From DASXSB01 sp036506275 (GTDB lineage: Bacteria > Methylomirabilota > Methylomirabilia > Rokubacteriales > CSP1-6), in contig DASXSB010000068.1 in the NCBI GenBank assembly GCA_036506275.1, positions 1 to 18,047 on the forward strand: 18,047 bases of DNA, written 5' to 3'. Within the stretch, counting starts at the first letter, position 1. Every line of letters starts with the position of its first letter. The notes beneath the pieces are model-generated. The model searched no databases. It was not told where the DNA came from and worked only from the letters and a program-made list of their open reading frames with translations. This document shows, in pieces, positions 7,382 to 13,545 of the stretch. A program made the translations under genes and the position numbers.

Positions 7382-8796
7382 TGACCGACGTCGTCTGGTC
7401 ATCGCTCACCGAGCTGCGCCGGATGATCGGCACCAAGGAGGTGTCGCCGGTCGAGGTCGTGCGGGCGTACCTGGAGCGCATCACGGCCCTCGACGGGACG
7501 CTCCGCGCGTTCATCACCGTCAGCGCCGACCAGGCGCTCGCGGCCGCGCGGGCGGCGGAAGCGCAGCTCATGGCGGGCGGCGCCACCGGACCTCTGCACG
7601 GTATCCCGATCGCGCTCAAGGACCTCTTCCAGACGCGCGGCGTCCGGACGACGGGCGGGTCCCGCATCCTCGCCGAGTCCGTGCCCGAGGCGGACGCCAG
7701 TGTCGTCACCCGGCTCGTGGACGCGGGCGCCATCGTGCTCGGCAAGCTCAACATGCACGAGTTCGCCTATGGGCCGGAAGGCCTGAACGAGCACTACGGC
7801 GACACACGCAATCCCTGGGACGGGGCAGAGACACGGATCGCGGGCGGCTCGTCGTCCGGCTCCGCGGTGGCGGTGGCGGCCGCGCTGTGCGCGGGCGCGC
7901 TCGGGTCCGACACCGGCGGCTCCATCCGCATACCGGCATCGCTGTGCGGGATCACCGGCCTCAAGCCGACGTACGGACGCGTGAGCCGCGCCGGCGTGCT
8001 GCCGCTGGCGTGGTCGCTGGATCACGTCGGTCCGATGACGAGGACGGCCGCCGACTGCGCGCTGTTGATGGGGAGCCTCGCCGGCTACGACGCCGCCGAC
8101 GCCACGTCGAGCGTCCTGCCGGTGCCCGCGTACACGGCGGCGCTCTCCCGTGATGTGAAGGGGCTTCGCATCGGTGTTCTGCGCGAGACGTTCGTCGACG
8201 CCGCCGCCCCCGACGTGCGCACGGCCGTGGAGCAGGCGGCCGCGCAGTTCCAGATGCTCGGCGCCAGCGTGGACGAGGTGCGCCTGGAGCAGGCTGGCCA
8301 CGCGGCCGCGTCGGCGCTCGCGATCGTAGCCGCCGAGGCCCTCGCGTATCACGCGGAGTGGCTGCGGACGCGGGCGGGCGAGTATCAAACCGACGTGCGC
8401 GAGCGCCTCCGCCTGGGCGCGTTCGTGAGCGGCCTCGCCTACGTGCGCGCCCAGCAGTTCCGCACGCGCCTGCGCGACGCCGTCGACGCTCTCCTTGCCC
8501 GCCGCGACGTCCTTCTCGCGCCCGCCACGCCCATCACCGCGCCGCGCATCGGCGAGCGCGAGGTCACGATCGACGGCAAGACGGTGGACGTGCGCTCCTC
8601 GTTGCTGCGATTCACGCGACCGTTCAATCTCTCCGGGCATCCGGTGTGCGCGCTGCCGTGCGGCTTCACCGCGGGCAGGCTGCCCATCGGCATGCAGCTC
8701 GTGGGTCGCCCGTTCGACGAGGTCACCGTCCTCCGCGCCGCCGATGCGTATCAGGGCGCCACCGACTGGCACACCCGTCGTCCACCCCTGAGCTGA
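7381..8796 (+). CDS. Amidase-signature family hydrolase (AtzE/GatA-like)
   Basis: This 471-residue cytosolic amidase-signature enzyme hydrolyses an amide (or transfers its nitrogen) through a Ser-cisSer-Lys triad. The triad is intact: Lys80 in GIPIALKD, Ser157 in the glycine/serine-rich AGGSSSGS segment and Ser181 in GSDTGGSIRIPAS. The C-terminal LPIGMQLVGRPFDE is also typical. The start at 7381 overlaps the stop of the small AtzG-like gene, and upstream in-frame extensions run into that gene. No GatB is nearby, so this is more likely a catabolic amidase (biuret, allophanate or aryl-amide type) with an AtzG-like partner than a Glu-tRNA amidotransferase. The substrate cannot be read from the sequence. 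The PCP_red gene follows after 14 bases, and the cluster is probably one operon. Confidence 0.92.
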   Translation: MTDVVWSSLTELRRMIGTKEVSPVEVVRAYLERITALDGTLRAFITVSADQALAAARAAEAQLMAGGATGPLHGIPIALKDLFQTRGVRTTGGSRILAESVPEADASVVTRLVDAGAIVLGKLNMHEFAYGPEGLNEHYGDTRNPWDGAETRIAGGSSSGSAVAVAAALCAGALGSDTGGSIRIPASLCGITGLKPTYGRVSRAGVLPLAWSLDHVGPMTRTAADCALLMGSLAGYDAADATSSVLPVPAYTAALSRDVKGLRIGVLRETFVDAAAPDVRTAVEQAAAQFQMLGASVDEVRLEQAGHAAASALAIVAAEALAYHAEWLRTRAGEYQTDVRERLRLGAFVSGLAYVRAQQFRTRLRDAVDALLARRDVLLAPATPITAPRIGEREVTIDGKTVDVRSSLLRFTRPFNLSGHPVCALPCGFTAGRLPIGMQLVGRPFDEVTVLRAADAYQGATDWHTRRPPLS

Positions 8797-8810
8797 AGGA
8801 GTCAGCACGC

Positions 8811-9224
8811 ATGCCCGACCGCGATCTCGATCTCGATCACCGCCTCGCCGGCCTGGAAGCGCGCCTCGGCCGCCTGGAGACGCTGCTCGGCTCCCTCGGC
8901 GAGAAGCTCGAACGCTCCACCGTTGACGTCGAGTCCGCGCGGAGAGGCATCGAGGGCTGGGTCACCGAGTACGTGTCGTTGCGACTTCAGCAACTGGTGC
9001 CGGAGACGTGCGAGCACGCCGGGGAGGAGACGGCCGGCGCCGCGGACGGCCCCGTGCTTCCGGGAACGCGCGTGCGCTGCACCGACGAGGTCCTGCATCG
9101 TCTCGGTCGCATCCCGATTCCGTTCGTTCGGCAGATGGTGACCCAGAAAGTGGCGGAGACCGCGCGTGCGGAGAAGGTCGGCGTCGTCGACGTCGCGTTC
9201 TTCGAGCGCTCCGCCACCTTCTGA
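8811..9224 (+). CDS. Small coiled-coil protein with a PCP_red domain (possible extension past the TGA)
   Basis: The 137 residues comprise an N-terminal coiled-coil-like region (about 5-62) and a C-terminal segment (about 90-130: EVLHRLGRIPIPFVRQMV, then KVAETARAEKVGVVDV) that matches the short PCP_red domain first seen at the C-terminus of the 57-kDa subunit of dark-operative protochlorophyllide reductase. No chlorophyll genes are here; stand-alone copies occur in non-phototrophs with unknown function. ATG 8811 has GAAGGAG about 9 bases upstream. The first in-frame stop is TGA at 9222-9224, but the frame continues for 25 codons with 22 G/C third positions, starting Gln-Cys, to a second TGA at 9300-9302. 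If the first TGA is read as selenocysteine the product would be 163 residues with a U138-x-C140 motif. Confidence 0.8.
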   Translation: MPDRDLDLDHRLAGLEARLGRLETLLGSLGEKLERSTVDVESARRGIEGWVTEYVSLRLQQLVPETCEHAGEETAGAADGPVLPGTRVRCTDEVLHRLGRIPIPFVRQMVTQKVAETARAEKVGVVDVAFFERSATF

Positions 9225-9302
9225 CAGTGCAAGCTCTCGGGGGAGGATCTCTCGAGCTTCCAGCATTGGCAACAGCACGTGATCGGCGGCCCGCGCTTCT
9301 GA
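9225..9302 (+). other. Possible read-through (selenocysteine) extension of the PCP_red gene
   Basis: This 25-codon stretch continues the PCP_red frame after TGA 9222-9224 and ends at TGA 9300-9302. It encodes QCKLSGEDLSS, FQHWQQH and VIGGPRF. By hand count 22 of its 25 codons end in G or C, against 10 of 24 in the overlapping Smr frame, so the coding signal belongs to the PCP_red frame. It contains no start codon before GTG 9279, so an independent gene is unlikely. Explanations are UGA recoding, a recent Cys- or Trp-to-stop change, or a sequence error. Confidence 0.45.
9231..9259 (+). promoter_or_regulatory. SECIS-like hairpin downstream of the PCP_red TGA
   Basis: AAGCTC (9231-9236) pairs with GAGCTT (9254-9259). 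Inside it GGGAG (9241-9245) pairs with CTCTC (9249-9253, one G-U pair), leaving a 4-base bulge on the 5' side and a GAT loop at 9246-9248. The loop starts 21 nt after the TGA and begins with G, which meets the usual bacterial SECIS rules (loop 16-37 nt after UGA, G in the first two loop bases). Three more pairs (TGC 9228-9230 with GCA 9263-9265) can form past a CCA bulge. Folding by eye only. Confidence 0.4.
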
Positions 9303-9580
9303 GCGACGACGACACCGTTCCCGTTCCCATCGAGGATGCCTTCGACCTGCACTCGTTCACGCCGCGCGATGTTCCCGCCGTGGTGGAAGACTACCTGGCG
9401 GCGGCGCACGAGCGCGGCTTCACGGAGGTGCGCTTGATCCATGGCCGGGGCATCGGCGTCCAGCGCGCGATCGTGCAGGGCCTGCTCGCACGCCACCCGC
9501 TCGTGGTCTCGTTCCGCGACGCTCCCGCGGAGCGCGGAGGTTGGGGGGCGACGATCGTGCGCTTGAAGCCGCGCGCCTAG
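9299..9580 (+). CDS. Small Smr (MutS-related) domain protein
   Basis: This is a stand-alone Smr domain of about 93 residues, a fold found in nucleic-acid nicking or binding proteins. The N-terminal motif DLHSF (16-20, normally LDLHG or DLHTF), the HGRGIG motif (48-53) and the closing GGWGATIVRL (80-89) are all present. The start is uncertain. Codon bias switches into this frame at about 9299, where CTG overlaps the TGA at 9300-9302, and similar small Smr proteins begin at about this point, just ahead of the VPIEDAFDLHSF segment. In-frame GTG 9227 and TTG 9266 are canonical alternatives but lie in a stretch with poor codon bias in this frame and lack a well-placed ribosome-binding site. It is probably the last gene of the amidase operon and converges on the methyltransferase gene, 19 bases away. 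Confidence 0.8.
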   Translation: MSDDDTVPVPIEDAFDLHSFTPRDVPAVVEDYLAAAHERGFTEVRLIHGRGIGVQRAIVQGLLARHPLVVSFRDAPAERGGWGATIVRLKPRA

Positions 9581-9599
9581 CGCGTCGTCGCGCTCTGCG

Positions 9600-10376
9600 T
9601 CAGTCGCGGTCGGCGCGGATCAGGATCATCCGGTCGGCGAACGACCGCACGCGCTCGCCGTCCAGGATGAAATCGAACGCACGCCGCGCGGCTTCGGGGG
9701 CGGCGCGCACGAACTCCTCCAGCTCACGCTTGGCGGCCGGCGCCATCCGCATCCGTCCCGTCCAGTCGTCCCACGGGCGTGTCTTCGCGACAACGGCGTC
9801 GTCCATGATCGTGAGGCCGGCGCCGCGCAGGAACGCCTTCCACTCCGCGGCCCGGTAGGCGCGGACGTGGGAGGGATCGCGCCGGCGCTCGACCTCGAGG
9901 ATGAACGCATTGGCGGCGGGGTCGTCGTGGCCGAGGATGTCCTGGAGCAGAAAGGAGCCGCCGGGACGGAGCACGGACGCGATCTGGCGGACGGCGCGCG
10001 CGGGATTGGCGAAGTGATGGGCGGCGATCCGGCACGTCACCACGTCGAACGCCGCCTCCCGAAAGGGCAGCGCTTCGACGTCGCCGGCCACGAAGGCCAC
10101 CGTCGGCGACCCGCGTCCGGTCACGAACGTCCGCGCCGCGGCCAGCATCGGCTCCGTGAGGTCGTAGGCGACCACGCGCGGCGCCACCCCCGCGAAGGCG
10201 AGCGCGGTGTGGCCGCCGCCGGTGGCGACGTCCAGCACGCGACGGGGCCGCAGCGCGCGCCCCCACGCCACCAGCCGCTCGAGATCCTCGCCGCCGGCGT
10301 GGCCGGCACTCTCCACATAGGCCTGGGCGGTGGCACCGAACTGCGTCTGCACGCGCTGCGCGTGGCCCTCGCTCAC
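9600..10376 (-). CDS. Class I SAM-dependent methyltransferase (UbiE/Methyltransf_11 type)
   Basis: This 258-residue cytosolic methyltransferase has the Rossmann-type SAM motifs: motif I VLDVATGGGH (47-56), an acidic residue at Asp72 in VVAYDLTEPML, GDVEALPF (98-105), DVVTCRIAAHHF (111-122) and VLRPGG (135-140). The N-terminal RVQTQFGATAQAYVES is typical of the UbiE/Coq5-like group. The GTG at 10376 was chosen because it overlaps the stop of the upstream 59-residue gene as GTGA and starts just before the family similarity; the longer frame upstream is Arg-rich and runs antisense through that small gene. The substrate is unknown. It converges with the Smr gene. Confidence 0.88.
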   Translation of the reverse strand: MSEGHAQRVQTQFGATAQAYVESAGHAGGEDLERLVAWGRALRPRRVLDVATGGGHTALAFAGVAPRVVAYDLTEPMLAAARTFVTGRGSPTVAFVAGDVEALPFREAAFDVVTCRIAAHHFANPARAVRQIASVLRPGGSFLLQDILGHDDPAANAFILEVERRRDPSHVRAYRAAEWKAFLRGAGLTIMDDAVVAKTRPWDDWTGRMRMAPAAKRELEEFVRAAPEAARRAFDFILDGERVRSFADRMILIRADRD

Positions 10377-10552
10377 GTCTGTTTCGCGCGTTCCGCGAGA
10401 TGACGGAACAGGAAATCGGCGTCGACGGGCGAGAGATCGAAGCGCCGCGAGGCCGCGTCCACGAGCTGCACGCGATCGATCTTCGGATCGTCGACGAGCT
10501 GATCGTCGATCCACTTCATGGCCTGCTTGATCGGCGCTTCTCCCGCCGCCAT
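10373..10552 (-). CDS. Conserved-looking 59-residue hypothetical protein
   Basis: The ATG at 10552 is preceded by GGAGG with a 4-base spacer, and the frame runs 59 codons to a TGA that overlaps the methyltransferase GTG (GTGA). The protein starts MAAGEAPIKQAMKWIDDQL and continues with KIDRVQLVDAASRRFDLSP and FLFRHLAERAKQT, an amphipathic, charged, all-helical composition with no membrane segment or cysteine. A strong ribosome-binding site, third-position G/C preference and stop/start coupling make it a real gene. No family is recognised. Translational coupling suggests it works with, or sets the level of, the methyltransferase. Confidence 0.82.
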   Translation of the reverse strand: MAAGEAPIKQAMKWIDDQLVDDPKIDRVQLVDAASRRFDLSPVDADFLFRHLAERAKQT

Positions 10553-10623
10553 GATGCCTCCGTCGTTCGCTGCGTCAACGTCTGCTCGATAGTCTCACAC
10601 GGAGGGGAGGGGCGGGGAAGGAC

Positions 10624-10652
10624 GGCCGGCGGCGCCGCCGCCCGCGCCGGCC
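10624..10652 (-). terminator. GC-rich hairpin after the AhpD-like gene
   Basis: GGCCGGC (10624-10630) and GCCGGCC (10646-10652) form a perfect 7-bp stem starting 6 bases beyond the stop codon of the AhpD-like gene, with a GC-rich 15-base loop that can pair further. There is no T-tract after it on the minus strand, so it could be a weak terminator, an mRNA-stabilising hairpin or a pause site. Most of the remaining 106-base gap (10553-10658) is purine/pyrimidine-rich with nothing else recognisable. Confidence 0.4.
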
Positions 10653-10658
10653 GCTAGG

Positions 10659-10955
10659 TCACTTCCCGGTCTCGCGCTCGAACGTCGTCTTCCACTCCTT
10701 GTTCAGATCCTCGACGCCCGGGATGTACTTGATGGTGCTCCACGTCGCGCGCGCCGCCCCGCGCATGGCGTACATCAGGGTCTCGCTGATCTCGTCGTCG
10801 GTGGCGCCGGCTTGCTTCGCAGCCGCGAAGCGTCCGGGCACTCAGGACGTGCAGCCGGCGGCCGCCATCGCGGCGAGCGCCACCAGCTGCATGGTCTTCG
10901 GATCGAGCGCGCCCTCCCGGTAGAACAGCCCGGCGAAGTCCTTCATCTGGCCCAC
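10659..10955 (-). CDS. AhpD/carboxymuconolactone-decarboxylase-like protein with in-frame TGA (candidate selenoprotein, CxxU)
   Basis: This 98-residue CMD/AhpD-fold protein would act as a thiol peroxidase or disulfide reductase partner through a CxxC-type motif. The GTG at 10955 follows AGGAGG with a 6-base spacer; ATG 10946 is an alternative. The first part, GALDPKTMQLVALAAMAAAGCTS, leads to TGA at 10844-10842, codon 38. The same frame then continues VPGRFAAAKQAGATDDEISETL and ends at TGA 10661-10659. In the family the motif is GCxxC, so the TGA sits exactly at the second redox cysteine, giving Cys35-Thr-Ser-Sec38. Both sides stay in one frame, which argues against an indel. The usual His four residues after the second Cys is Arg42. 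A perfect SECIS-like hairpin follows the TGA. A nonsense mutation or sequencing error is the alternative. It is monocistronic and divergent from the PdxR gene. Confidence 0.82.
10807..10837 (-). promoter_or_regulatory. SECIS-like hairpin downstream of the AhpD-like TGA
   Basis: On the minus strand GCTTCGC (10831-10825) and GCGAAGC (10820-10814) form a perfect 7-bp stem closed by the tetraloop GGCT (10824-10821). An outer CCGG/CCGG stem (10837-10834 with 10810-10807) forms across a small internal loop (AC opposite AAG). The loop starts after 17 nt from the TGA and begins GG. Position, loop size and the leading G all agree with the published bacterial SECIS model. The element lies inside the coding sequence, as it does in fdhF. 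Confidence 0.65.
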
Positions 10956-10983
10956 GGGACACCTCCTGTCGGAGATGGCGGCC

Positions 10984-10989
10984 AGTATA
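10984..10989 (-). promoter_or_regulatory. Putative -10 box (TATACT) of the AhpD-like gene
   Basis: TATACT on the minus strand matches the consensus at five of six positions and lies 28 bases before the GTG start, leaving room for a leader with the AGGAGG site. No good -35 box is seen 16-18 bases upstream. Confidence 0.35.
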
Positions 10990-11029
10990 CGGCGCTCCCG
11001 CGCCCTCGAATGGCCGGGGGCCGCGCGCG

Positions 11030-11057
11030 CCAATTGGCTCTTGACCAGGGACCAATT
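11030..11057 (+). promoter_or_regulatory. Putative PdxR/MocR operator repeats
   Basis: CCAATT occurs at 11030-11035 (within the palindrome CCAATTGG) and again at 11052-11057, spaced 22 bp, about two helical turns. Between them GACCA is repeated at 11043 and 11050. MocR-type regulators commonly bind paired direct repeats near their own promoters. The position, 32-59 bp before the regulator start, fits autoregulation. The match is by spacing and AT-rich contrast only, not by a known motif. Confidence 0.3.
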
Positions 11058-11088
11058 CCACAGAAAATGGCTGGGATAGGATGACACC

Positions 11089-12615
11089 GTGAACCTCGAG
11101 CTCGACCGCGCCAAGCCCGTTCCCCTCGCCCGTCAGATCGAGGCGCAGCTGGAACGCCTCATCCGCGAACGTCTGCTCGCGCCCGGCATCAAGCTCCCCG
11201 CCACGCGCGAGCTCGCGCACACCCTCGGCGTCAACCGCGCCACGGTGGCGGAGGCTTACGAGGAGCTGTGCGCGGCGGGCTGGACGCGCGCCCACGTGGG
11301 GCAGGGGACCTTCGTGGCGGAACGCGCGCCGGAGGCGACGCCCGCTCCCCCGACCCCCCCCGGCCGCGCGGCCATCGGCTGGGACGGGCTGCTCTCCCGG
11401 AGCGCGCGCATCATCGCCGCCGACGACGAGCGCCGGCGCGCCATGACTCCCGCCAGCGGGGGGAGCGGCATGATTTCCTTCGCGGGCGGCATGCCGGACA
11501 GCGCGCTGTTCCCGACCGAGGCCTTCCGGCGCGTGCTCAACGCCGTGATCCGAGACGAAGGCGAGTCGCTCCTCCAGTACTACCCCGCCGGCGGCTACCC
11601 GCCGCTCCGGCGTTATCTGAGCGGGTACCTCCTGCGCTTCGGGCTCGAGACGCGGCCGGGGGAAATCCTCATCGTCAACGGATCGCAGCAGGGGTTCGAT
11701 CTCATCGCACGCACGCTCGTGGACGCCGGCGACACCGTCGCCATCGAGCAGCCGACGTATCCGCGCGCGATGCAGGTGTTCCGATCCTTCGGCGCCCAGC
11801 TCGCCCCCGTGCCGTGGGAGGCGACGGGGCTGCGCATGGAGGTCCTCGAGCGCGTCCTCGAGCGGCAGGCGCCGAAGCTCCTCTACTGCCAGCCGAGCTG
11901 CCACAATCCCACCGGACTCACGATGAGTCCGGAGGCGGCGCGGCGACTGCTCCAGACGGCGGCCCGTCACCACGTGCCCATTGTCGAGGACGGCTTCGAC
12001 GGTGGTCTCCAGTACGGGCCGCGCCCGGTGGCCCCCCTGAAGGCGCGGGACCGGGACGGTCTCGTCATCTACATCGGGACGTTCTCGAAGATCCTCTTCC
12101 CGGGGCTGCGGCTGGGATGGCTGGTGGCGCCGGCGGCCCTCACGGAACGGCTGCAGGCGGCCAAGCAGCTCGCCGACCTCCACACGAGCGCGCTCATCCA
12201 GGCCGCCGTCCACCGTTTCTGCGAGCGGCGCCTTCTCGATCGCCATATCGCGCGCGCGGCCGCGGAGTACGGCCGGCGCCGCGGACTGCTGCTGGCCGCG
12301 CTGCGCCGTCGCATGCCGGCGGACGTCACCTGGACGGAGCCGCAGGGCGGCTTCTCGATGCTGCTCACGCTGCCTCCGGAGCTGGGAGCGGCGACGCTCC
12401 TGCCACGGGCGATCGAGCGCGGCGTCGCCTTCACCCCGGGCGACGTGTTCTTCGGCGACGGTGGTGGCGGAGAGCGCACGCTCCGGCTGTCGTTCTCGGC
12501 GGTGGCGGGAGGACGGATCGACGAAGGCGTGCGGCGGCTGGCGGAGATCATCAAGGACGAGCGGCGACGACCTCGACGGCGCCCGGTGGAGCGGGCGGCG
12601 GTGCCGGTGGTCTAG
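11089..12615 (+). CDS. pdxR: MocR-family transcriptional regulator PdxR (GntR wHTH plus aminotransferase-like domain)
   Basis: It probably senses pyridoxal 5'-phosphate and controls vitamin B6 synthesis. Residues 1-75 form a GntR-type winged helix (PLARQIEAQLERLIRE, then LPATRELAHTLGVNRATVAEAY). After a proline-rich linker (about 82-100), residues about 125-495 form a fold-type I aminotransferase domain with the PLP lysine Lys334 in GTFSKILFPGLRLGW. The length of 508 is typical of MocR. Immediate linkage to pdxS and pdxT supports the PdxR assignment. GTG 11089 is preceded by AGGA, and the same bases form a -10-like TAGGAT ending 6 bases before the GTG, so it may be leaderless. It is in the same direction as pdxST, 20 bases upstream, instead of divergent as is common. 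Confidence 0.9.
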   Translation: MNLELDRAKPVPLARQIEAQLERLIRERLLAPGIKLPATRELAHTLGVNRATVAEAYEELCAAGWTRAHVGQGTFVAERAPEATPAPPTPPGRAAIGWDGLLSRSARIIAADDERRRAMTPASGGSGMISFAGGMPDSALFPTEAFRRVLNAVIRDEGESLLQYYPAGGYPPLRRYLSGYLLRFGLETRPGEILIVNGSQQGFDLIARTLVDAGDTVAIEQPTYPRAMQVFRSFGAQLAPVPWEATGLRMEVLERVLERQAPKLLYCQPSCHNPTGLTMSPEAARRLLQTAARHHVPIVEDGFDGGLQYGPRPVAPLKARDRDGLVIYIGTFSKILFPGLRLGWLVAPAALTERLQAAKQLADLHTSALIQAAVHRFCERRLLDRHIARAAAEYGRRRGLLLAALRRRMPADVTWTEPQGGFSMLLTLPPELGAATLLPRAIERGVAFTPGDVFFGDGGGGERTLRLSFSAVAGGRIDEGVRRLAEIIKDERRRPRRRPVERAAVPVV

Positions 12616-12635
12616 ACGAAGCAAAGGAGATCGAC

Positions 12636-13532
12636 ATGACGGACACGAGCGAGCTCAGGATCGCGGACAGGAAGCACATCGGCCTCGCGGAGATGCTGAA
12701 GGGCGGCGTCATCATGGACGTCACCAATGCCGAGCAGGCGAAGGTCGCCGAGGACGCGGGCGCCGCCGCCGTGATGGCGCTCGAGCGCGTGCCCGCCGAC
12801 ATCAGGAAGGAAGGCGGCGTGGCGCGGATGTCGCCCGTGAAGAAGATCCGCGAGATCCAGCAGGCCGTCACCATCCCCGTGATGGCCAAGGCCCGCATCG
12901 GCCATTTCGTGGAAGCGCAGATCCTGGAAGCGCTCGGCGTCGACTACATCGACGAATCGGAGGTGTTGACGCCCGCCGATGAGCACTTCCACATCGACAA
13001 GTTCGCGTTCCGGATCCCCTTCGTGTGCGGTGCCCGTGATCTCGGCGAAGCCCTGCGCCGCATCGGAGAGGGCGCGGCCATGATTCGGACGAAAGGCGAA
13101 GCCGGGTCCGGGAACATCGTGGAGGCGGTGCGCCACATGCGCGCCCTCACGAGCGGGATGCGCCGGCTCACCATGCTCGCGCCCGAGGAGATGATGACGG
13201 AGGCCAAGACGCTCGGTGCTCCCTACGATCTCGTGCGGTGGGTGGCCCGGAACGGCCGGCTTCCCGTTCCGAACTTTTCCGCGGGCGGCATCGCCACTCC
13301 CGCGGACGCCGCCCTCATGATGCAGCTGGGGGCGGAGGCGGTCTTCGTGGGCTCCGGGATCTTCAAATCCTCCGACCCGGCCGCGCGGGCGCGCGCGATC
13401 GTGCAAGCGACCACGCACTTCAAGGACCCCGCGGTCCTCGCCAAGGTGAGCGAGGAGCTCGGCGACGCCATGGTCGGGCTGGAGACCTCGAAGCTCGGCC
13501 CGGACCAGCTGCTCCAGACGCGCGGCTGGTAG
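12636..13532 (+). CDS. pdxS: Pyridoxal 5'-phosphate synthase lyase subunit PdxS
   Basis: It makes PLP directly from ribose 5-phosphate, glyceraldehyde 3-phosphate and ammonia supplied by PdxT. The 298-residue (beta/alpha)8 protein is highly conserved. Asp28 (VIMDVTNAEQA), Lys85 (MAKARIGHFVEAQ) and Lys153 (MIRTKGEAGSGN) correspond to the residues that hold and transfer the sugar intermediates. NFSAGGIATPADAALMMQLGAEAVFVGSG supplies the phosphate site. ATG 12636 has AAAGGAGA 6 bases upstream. It lies 20 bases after pdxR and 13 bases before pdxT. Twelve copies assemble into a double hexamer in relatives. Confidence 0.98.
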   Translation: MTDTSELRIADRKHIGLAEMLKGGVIMDVTNAEQAKVAEDAGAAAVMALERVPADIRKEGGVARMSPVKKIREIQQAVTIPVMAKARIGHFVEAQILEALGVDYIDESEVLTPADEHFHIDKFAFRIPFVCGARDLGEALRRIGEGAAMIRTKGEAGSGNIVEAVRHMRALTSGMRRLTMLAPEEMMTEAKTLGAPYDLVRWVARNGRLPVPNFSAGGIATPADAALMMQLGAEAVFVGSGIFKSSDPAARARAIVQATTHFKDPAVLAKVSEELGDAMVGLETSKLGPDQLLQTRGW

Positions 13533-13545
13533 CGCTCATCGTGCG

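Noticed and set aside
7381..8796. GatA of the Glu-tRNA(Gln) amidotransferase
   Set aside because: There is no gatB nearby, and the small partner is 59 residues, too short for GatC and closer to AtzG.
10659..10955. Treating the AhpD-like gene as a plain pseudogene
   Set aside because: The only lesion is a TGA precisely at a redox Cys position with a well-placed hairpin; the rest of the frame is intact and has a strong ribosome-binding site. Pseudogene or sequencing error remains possible but is the less specific explanation.
10654..12624. 656-codon open frame on the minus strand
   Set aside because: It runs antisense through the well-supported PdxR gene, has low-complexity Arg/Glu/His-rich composition, and crosses the AhpD-like gene in another frame. 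It is an artefact of high GC content.
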